From Micromonospora peucetia (GTDB lineage Bacteria > Actinomycetota > Actinomycetes > Mycobacteriales > Micromonosporaceae), in the NCBI RefSeq assembly GCF_900091625.1, contig NZ_FMIC01000002.1, positions 1,364,001 to 1,428,000 of the forward strand: a stretch of DNA of 64,000 nt, read 5' to 3'. The position numbers and the translations under genes were made by a program. Of this stretch, positions 51,658 to 59,467 are shown in pieces (the stretch's first letter is position 1; every line of letters begins with the position of its first letter). The notes under the pieces are model-generated. The model made no database searches. It was not told the DNA's origin and was given only the letters and a program-made list of their open reading frames with translations.

Positions 51658-53153
51658 CCGGGCTGCTGCACGAACTGCTGGACCGCGCCGCGACCGACCG
51701 GCCGGACGCGCCGGCGATCGGTCACGGCGACCTGGTCCAGAGCTACGGCGAGCTGGACGCCGCCAGTCGGCGGCTCGCCGGCTGGCTGGCCGGCCGGGGC
51801 GTCCGCCGGGGCGAACGGGTGATCGTCTGCCTGCCCACCGACCCGCTGGTGCCCGCCCTGTTGTACGCCTGCTCCCGGGCGGGCGCCGTGTTCAGCGTGG
51901 TCAACGACCAGTCCCCCGCGATCGCCCTGGCGCACGTGCTGACCGACGCCGAGCCGGCGCTGCTCGTCACCGACAGCGCCCGGGCGCTCGCCGTGGCCGC
52001 CGAGCACGGGGTGCCGACCATCGGCTCGGCAGACCTGCGCCGGATCGTGCGGGACGGCCCGGACGCCGAGCCGGCGGCGGCCCCGCTGACCGTCGACCCG
52101 GTCTGCCTCATCTACACCTCCGGCAGCACCGGGATGCCTAAGGCCGTGGTGTCCACCCACGCGCAGGCGGTCTTCGCCGTCGGGGCCATCGCCTCCCAAC
52201 TCGACTACCGGGCCGACGACGTGGTGTGGTGCGCCCTGCCGCTCTCCTTCGACTACGGCATGTACCAGATCTTCCTCAGCACGCTGGCCGGCGCCCGGCT
52301 GCACCTGGCCTCCCCGGCCGACACCGGCCCGACGCTGGCCCGGCAACTGGTGAACAGCGAGGCGACCGTGCTGCCCGCGGTGCCCGCGCTCGCCCGTGGC
52401 CTGGCCCGGATGCTGTCCCGCCCGGGCACGGCCGCGCCGGCGCTGCGCCTGCTCACCAACACGGGTGCCGCGATGCCGCCCGAGGTCCTGCGCGACCTGC
52501 GCGCCCGGATCCCCACCCTGCGCGTACAGCTGATGTTCGGGCTCACCGAGTGCAAGCGCGCCGCGATCATGCCGGTCGACGAGGACCTGCGCCGGCCCGG
52601 CGCCTCCGGGCTGGCCCTGCCGGGCACCGAGATCCTGATCGTGGACGCGGCCGGCGCGACGGTGCCGCCCGGCACGGTCGGCGAGATCGTGGTCCGCGGC
52701 CCGCACGTGATGGCCGGCTACTGGCGTCGCCCGGAACTCACCGCACAGCGCTTCCCCCGCGCCGAGGGGCTCTTTCCCCAGCTGCGGACGGGTGACCACG
52801 GCTGGCTCGACGCCGACGGCTACCTCTACTTCCACGGCCGGCGCGACGACATCTACAAGGAACGCGGCATCCGGGTCAGCGTCACCGAGGTCGAGGCGGC
52901 AGCGCACCGGATACCGCAGGTGCAGGCCGCCGCCGTGCTACCGCCCCGCGCCGAGGACGGCACCGACTCGGCCACCCTGTTCGCGGTGGGCGAGCTGACC
53001 GCGCCGGAGGTGCTCGCCGCGCTGCGGACCGAAATCGACGAGATCAAGACGCCCCGGACCTGCCTGGTCGTCCCGGAGATCCCGCTGACCCGCAACGGCA
53101 AGGTCGACCGGGCCGAGCTGTACCGGATGTGGTCGGAGCGGGCCCGTGTCTGA
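51654..53153 (+). CDS. AMP-forming acyl/aminoacyl ligase
   Basis: A 499-residue ANL-superfamily ligase. Core motifs are CLIYTSGSTGMPKAVVSTH, LPLSFDYGMYQIFLSTLAGA, MFGLTECKRAAIMP, LRTGDHGWLDADGYLYFHGR, DIYKERGIRVSVTEVE and the A10-like LTRNGKVDRAEL. The SFDYG form in place of FDxS, together with GLTEC, is typical of the acyl-CoA-ligase-like enzymes paired with PLP decarboxylases and small ACPs. It is expected to load an acid (perhaps Glu or Asp through a side-chain carboxyl) on a neighbouring carrier. Overlaps: GTGA upstream, 8 bp downstream. Confidence 0.85.
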   Translation: MTGLLHELLDRAATDRPDAPAIGHGDLVQSYGELDAASRRLAGWLAGRGVRRGERVIVCLPTDPLVPALLYACSRAGAVFSVVNDQSPAIALAHVLTDAEPALLVTDSARALAVAAEHGVPTIGSADLRRIVRDGPDAEPAAAPLTVDPVCLIYTSGSTGMPKAVVSTHAQAVFAVGAIASQLDYRADDVVWCALPLSFDYGMYQIFLSTLAGARLHLASPADTGPTLARQLVNSEATVLPAVPALARGLARMLSRPGTAAPALRLLTNTGAAMPPEVLRDLRARIPTLRVQLMFGLTECKRAAIMPVDEDLRRPGASGLALPGTEILIVDAAGATVPPGTVGEIVVRGPHVMAGYWRRPELTAQRFPRAEGLFPQLRTGDHGWLDADGYLYFHGRRDDIYKERGIRVSVTEVEAAAHRIPQVQAAAVLPPRAEDGTDSATLFAVGELTAPEVLAALRTEIDEIKTPRTCLVVPEIPLTRNGKVDRAELYRMWSERARV

Positions 53154-54396
53154 GCTCGCGGAACTCTTCGACCGGCCGGACGCGCCACAGACCCCGGCGT
53201 ACCTCTACGACCTGGACGAGCTGGCCCGCTCGTACGCCGCGCTGCGCGCCGCCCTGCCCACGCCCGCCGAGCTGTTCTACTCGCTCAAGGCCAACCCGCA
53301 CCCGACGGTGGTCGCCGGCCTCACCGCCTCCGGGTGCCGGGCGGAGGTCTGCTCCCCCGGCGAGTTGCACGTCGCCCTGGCGGCCGGCTGCGATCCGGCC
53401 GAGATCCTCTACACCGGTCCCGGCAAGCGGGACGTCGACCTGGCCGACGCCGTACGGGCCGGGGTCGGGCTCTTCTCCGTCGACTCGCCGTACGGGCTGG
53501 ACCAGCTCGACCGGGTGGCCGGCGAGCACGGCGCCGAGGTACGCGCGCTGGTGCGGATCAACGACGACACCCCGGCGCCCGGGCAGGGACTCACCATGAC
53601 CGGCGTCGCCTCGCAGTTCGGCGCGGACGTGCGCTGGGTGCTGGACCGACCCGACCTGTTCGGGCCGCGCGGCCACGTCCGCCCGATCGGGTTCCACCTC
53701 TACATGGGCAGCAACGTCGACGGCGAGGACGCCCTGGTCGCCCAGTTCACCCAGTCCGTCGACACCGTACGGCGGCTGGCGGCGGCGACCGGGGTGCAGC
53801 CGGAGCTGATCGACCTGGGCGGCGGCTTCGGGGCGCCCTTCGCGCGGGCCGGCGGCCGACCGGACCTGCCCAAGCTGGCAGACCGGCTGACGGCGTTGCT
53901 GGACGACGCCTTCCCGGGCTGGCCGGGGCGCGGGCCGGGGGTCGCCTTCGAGTCGGGCCGGTACCTGGTCGGCACCTGCGGCACCCTGGTCACCCGGGTC
54001 CTGGACGTGAAGCGGTCGCAGGGCGCCACCGTGGTCGTGCTGGAGTCGGGCATCCACCACCTCGGCGGGATGTCCGGGCTGCGCCGGCTGCCGCCGATCG
54101 TGCCGGACCTGGTCACCGTGGACGCGGCGGCCGGCCCACCGGTGCCGGGGACCATCGTCACCGGGCCGCTGTGCACACCGCTGGACACCTGGGCCCGTTC
54201 CGCCGCCCTCCCACCGCTGGTCCCGGGCCAGCTGGTCGCCGTGCCCAACGTGGGCGCGTACGGCCTCTACGCCAGCCTGGTGGCCTTCCTCGCACATCCC
54301 ATGCCGGTCGAGGTCACCGTCGCCGGGGGCCGGATCACCGGCGTGACCCGGCTGGAGCTCACCCGGCACACCGTCATCGGCAGCGACAGGGGTTGA
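53146..54396 (+). CDS. PLP-dependent decarboxylase (alanine-racemase fold; BtrK/VinO-like)
   Basis: A 416-residue decarboxylase of the DAPDC/ODC family. PLP Lys is in LFYSLKANPHPTVV, the Gly-rich phosphate loop is IDLGGGFGAPF, and FESGRYLVGTCGTLVTRVLDVK and VPNVGAYGLYASL are typical. BtrK (butirosin) and VinO (vicenistatin) decarboxylate amino acids that are bound to a carrier protein. The surroundings here (ligase before, carrier after) suggest the same: for example gamma-glutamyl-S-carrier to GABA-S-carrier, or a beta-aspartyl analogue to a beta-alanyl thioester. Confidence 0.87.
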   Translation: MSELAELFDRPDAPQTPAYLYDLDELARSYAALRAALPTPAELFYSLKANPHPTVVAGLTASGCRAEVCSPGELHVALAAGCDPAEILYTGPGKRDVDLADAVRAGVGLFSVDSPYGLDQLDRVAGEHGAEVRALVRINDDTPAPGQGLTMTGVASQFGADVRWVLDRPDLFGPRGHVRPIGFHLYMGSNVDGEDALVAQFTQSVDTVRRLAAATGVQPELIDLGGGFGAPFARAGGRPDLPKLADRLTALLDDAFPGWPGRGPGVAFESGRYLVGTCGTLVTRVLDVKRSQGATVVVLESGIHHLGGMSGLRRLPPIVPDLVTVDAAAGPPVPGTIVTGPLCTPLDTWARSAALPPLVPGQLVAVPNVGAYGLYASLVAFLAHPMPVEVTVAGGRITGVTRLELTRHTVIGSDRG

Positions 54397-54403
54397 TCTG
54401 ACA

Positions 54404-54646
54404 ATGGACGCCGCTTTTCCGGACCTGCTCAAGCCGTTCCTCAAGTACGCGGGAACGCAGCCCATCACCGCCGAGGCCTCGCTCAACGAACTGGGCCTGG
54501 ACTCCATGCGCGCGATCGAGCTGCTGTTCACCATCGAGGACACCTACGGCGTGTCCATGCCCGACGAGTTGCTGACCGACAGCACCTTCGCCACCGCGGG
54601 CAGCCTCTGGAGCACCATCGAGTCGCTGCGGGGACGGGCAGCGTGA
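54404..54646 (+). CDS. discrete acyl carrier protein (CP4)
   Basis: An 80-residue carrier with a canonical site, LGLDSMRAIELLFTIEDTYG. It is the only free carrier in the cluster with an unaltered Asp-Ser. Located directly after the decarboxylase and overlapping the first acyl-CoA dehydrogenase (GTGA), it is the best candidate for the carrier on which decarboxylation and desaturation occur. Confidence 0.88.
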   Translation: MDAAFPDLLKPFLKYAGTQPITAEASLNELGLDSMRAIELLFTIEDTYGVSMPDELLTDSTFATAGSLWSTIESLRGRAA

Positions 54647-55809
54647 GCGCCGCGACCGGGGCGGCCCGCCACGAGAGCGCGCTGGCGGAGGTGCTGGACG
54701 CTGCCGCCACGCACGCGGAGCACGCCGACGAGACGGCGGAGTTCCCCACCGCAGCGCTGGACGCGATGCGGGCCACCGGCCTGCTCGGCCTGCTGGTGCC
54801 GGCGGAGCACGGCGGCGGTGGCGGCGGGCTCGGCGACCTCGTCGACGTGACCCTGCGGCTGGCCCGGGTCGACATGTCCGTCGCCTTGATCTTCGCGATG
54901 CACTGCCAGCAGGTCGTGGCCGTGGTCCGGCACGCCGACGGTCCCCTCGCCGAGCGGCTCCTGCCGGCCCTCGGCAAGGGAGACGTCTACCTCGCCTCGG
55001 TCACCACCGAGCGGGGCAAGGGCGGGCACCTGCTCAGCTCGGAGTCGGCGGTCCAGCAGGACGCCGGGATGTTGACGATCGACCGGGACGCCCCGATCGT
55101 GACCGGTGGCCAGCACGCGGACGCGTACCTCATCACCACGCTGGCGCCGGACGCCACCTCGCCGAGTCAGGTGTCCCTGGTGTACGCCCGCCGCGACCAG
55201 CTCACCCTGGAGGTACGCGGCGGGTGGCAGCCACTCGGGATGCGGGCCACCCAGAGCGTGCCGATGCGGCTGACCGGGCGGGTGCCGGCCGACCAGGTGA
55301 TCGGTGCCCCCGGGAAGTTCCGCGAGATCGTCGCCCCCACCTTCGGCCCGCTGGCGCACATCGGCTGGTCGGCGGCGTGGCTCGGCGCGGCGACCGGCGC
55401 GCTGTCCCGGATCCTGCACCACATCCGCGACGCCGGCCGGGGCCAGTTCGATCCCTCCTCGGAGCTGCTGCTGACCCGGCTGGCCCGGGTCCGGGGCCGG
55501 CTCGACCTGATCAACGCGCTGCTGCGACACACCGTCGCCGCCGTGGACGCCGCCCCGGACGTGGCCGACCCGTCGACCCAACTGCTGGTCAACTCCCTGA
55601 AGGTGCAAGCCGCCGAGCAGTGCTTCGCCGCCGCCGACGAGATGGTGGAGCTGGTCGGTCTGCGGCACGGCTACCTCAGGTCGTCGCCGCTGTACCTGGA
55701 GCGGGTCTTCCGGGACCTCCGCTCGGCCTCGTTGAACTACGCCAACGACCGGCTGCTGCTGGTCAACGGGGCGCTGACGCTGCGGGACCGGCAGGTGCAC
55801 CTTGCCTGA
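54643..55809 (+). CDS. acyl-CoA dehydrogenase-like flavoprotein 1
   Basis: A 388-residue ACAD-fold protein. It shows FPTAALDAMRATGLLGLLVPAEHGG, VDMSVALIFAMHCQQVVAVV, YLASVTTERGKGGHLLSSES (FAD/substrate loop), GMRATQSVPMRLTGRVPADQVIG and VGLRHGYLRSSPLYLERVFRDLRSASLNYAND (read in parts) at the flavin-binding C-terminus. The usual catalytic Glu was not identified by eye. It may oxidise a carrier-bound aminoacyl or acyl group. It is adjacent to a second ACAD and could form a heteromer with it. Confidence 0.85.
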   Translation: MSAATGAARHESALAEVLDAAATHAEHADETAEFPTAALDAMRATGLLGLLVPAEHGGGGGGLGDLVDVTLRLARVDMSVALIFAMHCQQVVAVVRHADGPLAERLLPALGKGDVYLASVTTERGKGGHLLSSESAVQQDAGMLTIDRDAPIVTGGQHADAYLITTLAPDATSPSQVSLVYARRDQLTLEVRGGWQPLGMRATQSVPMRLTGRVPADQVIGAPGKFREIVAPTFGPLAHIGWSAAWLGAATGALSRILHHIRDAGRGQFDPSSELLLTRLARVRGRLDLINALLRHTVAAVDAAPDVADPSTQLLVNSLKVQAAEQCFAAADEMVELVGLRHGYLRSSPLYLERVFRDLRSASLNYANDRLLLVNGALTLRDRQVHLA

Positions 55810-56953
55810 GCTGCGGACGGCACCGGCGACGGCCCCCGCCGGGCCCGTCCCGGCGGCATCCGACACCGGTGGCGACGTGGCCGCGCGTACCGAGGCGGCG
55901 CTGCGCGGGCTGGCGACCCCCGGGGACGCCCAGGCGCTCTGGCGGACGCTCGGCGACCACGGCCTGCTGCGTGACCTCGGGCCGGACGGGCTGCCGGGAC
56001 TCCTCGCCACCCTCGACGCGCACTGCCCGGTCGGGGTGGTGCTGTCGGTCTGCGTCCAGGTCGCCAGCGCGCTGCCGGTCCTGGCCGAACAGGTCGACGC
56101 GGAGCGGGAGGACGGGCCGCTGCGGGCCGCGTACCTCGACACGGTCTCCGGTCGCGCGACGCTCGCGCTGGCCGCGACGGACCGCGACGGTGCCGGCTCC
56201 GACCTGATGGAACTCGGCACGACGGTACGGCTCGACGACCGGTCACTGGTGCTCGACGGCGGGAAGCGGTGGATCACCAATGCCCGCACCGCCGGGCACG
56301 CGCTCGTGCTGGCCCGGCACCGCCCGCAGCGGCACTTCACCAGTTTCGTGTGGGTGCTGGTGCCGATGGATTCCCCCGGCGTCCGGGTGTCCGCGACCCG
56401 GGGCACCCCGCTGTCCGGTGCCGGCCTGGGCGACCTGCACTTCGACGGCGTACGCCTGGACCGGTCGTACCTGGTCGGCCGGCCCGGCCGGGGAATGGTC
56501 AGCTTCGCCCGGCACATCGCCACGGAACGTTTCGCCGGTGGCGTGTGGGCCGCCGCGATGTGCCGGCGGGTGCTCGCCGACACCCACCGCCGGCTCGTCG
56601 AGCGTCCCCTCGGTGGCGGCCGGGCCTGGGACAACCCGGCGATCCGGGAGCGGTTCGCCCGGTGCGTGGTGGAGGCGTGGCGGATCGGGGCGGCCTGCGA
56701 CGCCCACCGGGGGAGCACCGAGCCCCTGGTGACCAGCATGCTGCTCAAGACCTCGGTGGCGCAGAGCCTGGACCTGGTGCTCGGCGAGTGCGCCGCCCTG
56801 ATCGGCGCGGAGGCGTACGCCGAGGGCGGGCTGGCGCAGCTGCGGGCCGCGGCCGGCATGTTCGCCACCGCCGGCGGCGCCACCGGCGCGATGCTGGCCG
56901 GGATCGCCGAGCACGTGCCCGACCTGCTCCGGAGCGGGCCGTGGTCGCGATGA
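55802..56953 (+). CDS. acyl-CoA dehydrogenase-like flavoprotein 2
   Basis: A 383-residue ACAD-fold protein, with TTG at 55802 as the probable start, 8 bp inside the previous gene. Motifs are LALAATDRDGAGSDLMELGT (classic xxTExxAGSD region), DGGKRWITNARTAGHALVLA, FDGVRLDRSYLVGRPGRGM, and IGAEAYAEGGLAQLRAAAGM. It is more canonical than its neighbour. Likely reaction: alpha,beta-desaturation of a thioester, with the acyl group on a carrier protein. The usual catalytic Glu may be in the GECAALIGAEAY stretch. Confidence 0.85.
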   Translation: MPELRTAPATAPAGPVPAASDTGGDVAARTEAALRGLATPGDAQALWRTLGDHGLLRDLGPDGLPGLLATLDAHCPVGVVLSVCVQVASALPVLAEQVDAEREDGPLRAAYLDTVSGRATLALAATDRDGAGSDLMELGTTVRLDDRSLVLDGGKRWITNARTAGHALVLARHRPQRHFTSFVWVLVPMDSPGVRVSATRGTPLSGAGLGDLHFDGVRLDRSYLVGRPGRGMVSFARHIATERFAGGVWAAAMCRRVLADTHRRLVERPLGGGRAWDNPAIRERFARCVVEAWRIGAACDAHRGSTEPLVTSMLLKTSVAQSLDLVLGECAALIGAEAYAEGGLAQLRAAAGMFATAGGATGAMLAGIAEHVPDLLRSGPWSR

Positions 56954-57891
56954 CCGCCCCGGACCCCCGGTTCGCGGGGCTGAGCTGCTACACCAGCAAC
57001 CTGGCCGGCTACCAGGCCGGCGAGTTCGCCGACACCCCGGACCGGTTCGCCGACTCGGTACGCGTCGCGGTGCGCACGGACCTGCCGGAGGGGCAGCTCG
57101 CCTTCTCCCACCACCGGGTGCCGCTGCACCGGCTGCCGGACGGCACCCGGCTGGCCTGGGCCACCGCCGGGCCGGACGGGGTCGTCGACCGCGTCGACGC
57201 GGAGCTGCGCCGCCACGGCCGGGTGCTGGTGGTCACCGACAACGCGGCGTTGCCCTGGTCACCGTCGGCCGACGGCACCGGGCACGCGCCACACTGGCTG
57301 CTGCTCGACGACCGGCGCGGCGACGACTGGCACGTGGTCGACGGGTTCAGCGGGCTGCTGCCCGCCGGCGAGCAGGAGCCGTACGCCGGCTGGCTCGGCA
57401 CCGCCGGGCTGCTCGCCGCGATGACCCCGCCGCCGACCTGGCACCCGGAACAGGACCGGCGCAACGCGTTGGCCTTCGGCTTCTGGCTGCCCCCGCCGGG
57501 CGGCGCGCAGCCGCACTGGCTGGCCCGTACGGACGGTGCCGGGGACGAGCCGGGGCTGCCCGGTGACTGGCTGCTGGACGAGGGCGAGGCCCTGGAGTTC
57601 CTGTGCGAGCACGTCGTCGCGCACCCGGAGGCCGCCGGGTCGCATCTGGACGACCTCTGGGCCGTCGCGCAGCACCGGACGTTCCGGTACCGCCACCTCG
57701 GCGACGACGAGGCGGTCCGGGCCTGGGCGGACCTGCCCCGGGCACTGCGCTTCGCGGTGGAGTCGGCCCGCCGGGGACGCCCCCGCCCGGCGCTGGTCCG
57801 GACCACCTTCGACCACCTGCGGCACCTGGAACGAGACCGGTCGACCACCCCAACGCCGGCGGCGGTACGCCCGCACCGGCAGACCTTGTGA
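56950..57891 (+). CDS. second BtrH-like acyltransferase/C39-fold protein
   Basis: A 313-residue protein of weak but suggestive resemblance to BtrH_N proteins. A candidate nucleophile Cys comes early (GLSCYTSNLAGYQAGEF), and a His-Asp pair follows in WHVVDGFSGLLPAGEQEPYAGW, the place of the BtrH EHSFLLVDG segment. There is no carrier domain, unlike 50434-51657. It probably transfers or hydrolyses an acyl group from one of the carriers; a proteolytic deprotection step is an alternative. ATG 56950 overlaps the preceding stop. Confidence 0.55.
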   Translation: MTAPDPRFAGLSCYTSNLAGYQAGEFADTPDRFADSVRVAVRTDLPEGQLAFSHHRVPLHRLPDGTRLAWATAGPDGVVDRVDAELRRHGRVLVVTDNAALPWSPSADGTGHAPHWLLLDDRRGDDWHVVDGFSGLLPAGEQEPYAGWLGTAGLLAAMTPPPTWHPEQDRRNALAFGFWLPPPGGAQPHWLARTDGAGDEPGLPGDWLLDEGEALEFLCEHVVAHPEAAGSHLDDLWAVAQHRTFRYRHLGDDEAVRAWADLPRALRFAVESARRGRPRPALVRTTFDHLRHLERDRSTTPTPAAVRPHRQTL

Positions 57892-57901
57892 AGGATGTGC
57901 G

Positions 57902-59467
57902 ATGCAGACCCGTTCCCTCTACGACTGGTTCCGTACGTCAGCCCGGCTGCACCCGGACAACGTGGCGATCGAGGTCGCCTCGGACGCACTGACCTACGCC
58001 GAGTTGCGGGCCGCGGCCGAGCGGTTGTCGGCCGCCATGCAGCGGGTGCCGGGGCGGCCACCCCGACGGGTCGGGCTGCTCACCTCCCGCAGCCTCGTCG
58101 GTTACGTCGCCTACCTGGCCGCGCTGCGGCTCGGTGCGACGGTGGTGCCGCTCAATCCCGCCAATCCGGCGGCCCGCAACCTCGCCATCGCCGACGAGGC
58201 GGGGCTCGACCTGGTCATGGTCGACGACACCTCCGGCGACGGGCTGGCCGAGTTCCGGGCGCAGACCACCGTCACGGTCCTCGACCTGACCGGTGAGGGC
58301 TGGCGCCGGTTCCTCGCTCCCGGCGGCGGCCAGGAGGTCCCGCCGGAGGTGGAGCGGGGCCGCGACGACTTCGCCTACATCATCTTCACCAGCGGCACCA
58401 CCGGAAAGCCCAAAGGCGTGCCGGCAACCCACGCCAACGTCGACTCGTTCCTCACCGAGGTGATCAAGAGGTACCGGTTCCGGCCCGAGTCGCGGGTCTC
58501 GCAGACCTTCGAGATGTGCTTCGACGGCTCGATCCTGGCGATGTTCGGCGCCTGGGGCACCGGCGCCACCCTCTGCGTGGCCCAACGCGGCGACGTGCTG
58601 ACGCCGGTGCGCTTCATCAACACGAAGCGGCTCACGCACTGGTTGTCCGTACCGTCGCTGATCTCGTTCGCCAAGCGGCTGCGGGCCCTCGCGCCGGACA
58701 GCATGCCGACCCTGCGGCTGAGTTCCTTCGGTGGGGAGCCGCTCACCATCGAGCAGGTCAACGACTGGACGGCCGCCGCACCGAACACCGCGGTGATCAA
58801 CTGCTACGGCCCGACCGAGACCACGGTCATCGTCACCGCGTACGAGGTGCCCGCCGACCCGGCCGCCCGGATCGAGTCGTCGAACCGGTCGGTGCCGATC
58901 GGGGACATCTACCCGCACCTCGACTACGTGCTGCTCGACGAGGACCTGCGCCCGGGCGACGACGGCGAACTGTGTGTCCGCGGCGAGCAGCGTTTCCCCG
59001 GCTACCTGGACCCGGCGGAGAACGCGGGCCGGTTCGTCTCCTTCGACGGCGACCGGGGCCGGCTCTACGACGGCACCGGGCCGCTGACCGCCGAGCACTG
59101 GTACCGCACCGGCGACCGGGTCCGCCGCGAGTTCGGCGAGTTGGTGCACCAGGGCCGGATCGACCACCAGGTGAAGGTGCGCGGCAACCGCGTCGAGCTG
59201 GCCGAGATCGAGGCCGCGCTGCGCGCCCACACCGACGTGGTGGAGGCCGTGGTGCTCACCGTGGCCGGCACCGACGGGGAGTTGGACCTGCACGCCGTCT
59301 ACACCGGCACGTCGCTCGCCGACGACGACCTCACCCGGCTGGTGGGGCACCTTCCCCCGTACATGCGGCCACATGCGTTCCACCACCGGGCCGAGATCCC
59401 GCTGACCGAGGTCGACAAGGTCGATCGCAAGCGGTTGACCTCCGAACTGCTCGCCCCCCGTGGCTGA
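57902..59467 (+). CDS. free-standing amino-acid adenylation enzyme (A2)
   Basis: A 521-residue NRPS-type adenylation enzyme. It has IIFTSGTTGKPKGVPATH, FEMCFDGSILAMFGAW, SSFGGEPLTIEQV, NCYGPTETTVIV, YRTGDRVRREFGELVHQG, HQVKVRGNRVELAEIE (the usual RGYRIE is RGNRVE) and LTEVDKVDRKRL. The hand-derived pocket is D-G-L-L-S-G-C-V-I-K, unassigned. It is clearly a paralogue of A1 (shared HWxSVPSxISxAxRLRxL block) but with different pocket residues, so another substrate is expected. It is followed by, and overlaps, the C-PCP-TE gene, whose PCP it may load. Confidence 0.86.
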   Translation: MQTRSLYDWFRTSARLHPDNVAIEVASDALTYAELRAAAERLSAAMQRVPGRPPRRVGLLTSRSLVGYVAYLAALRLGATVVPLNPANPAARNLAIADEAGLDLVMVDDTSGDGLAEFRAQTTVTVLDLTGEGWRRFLAPGGGQEVPPEVERGRDDFAYIIFTSGTTGKPKGVPATHANVDSFLTEVIKRYRFRPESRVSQTFEMCFDGSILAMFGAWGTGATLCVAQRGDVLTPVRFINTKRLTHWLSVPSLISFAKRLRALAPDSMPTLRLSSFGGEPLTIEQVNDWTAAAPNTAVINCYGPTETTVIVTAYEVPADPAARIESSNRSVPIGDIYPHLDYVLLDEDLRPGDDGELCVRGEQRFPGYLDPAENAGRFVSFDGDRGRLYDGTGPLTAEHWYRTGDRVRREFGELVHQGRIDHQVKVRGNRVELAEIEAALRAHTDVVEAVVLTVAGTDGELDLHAVYTGTSLADDDLTRLVGHLPPYMRPHAFHHRAEIPLTEVDKVDRKRLTSELLAPRG

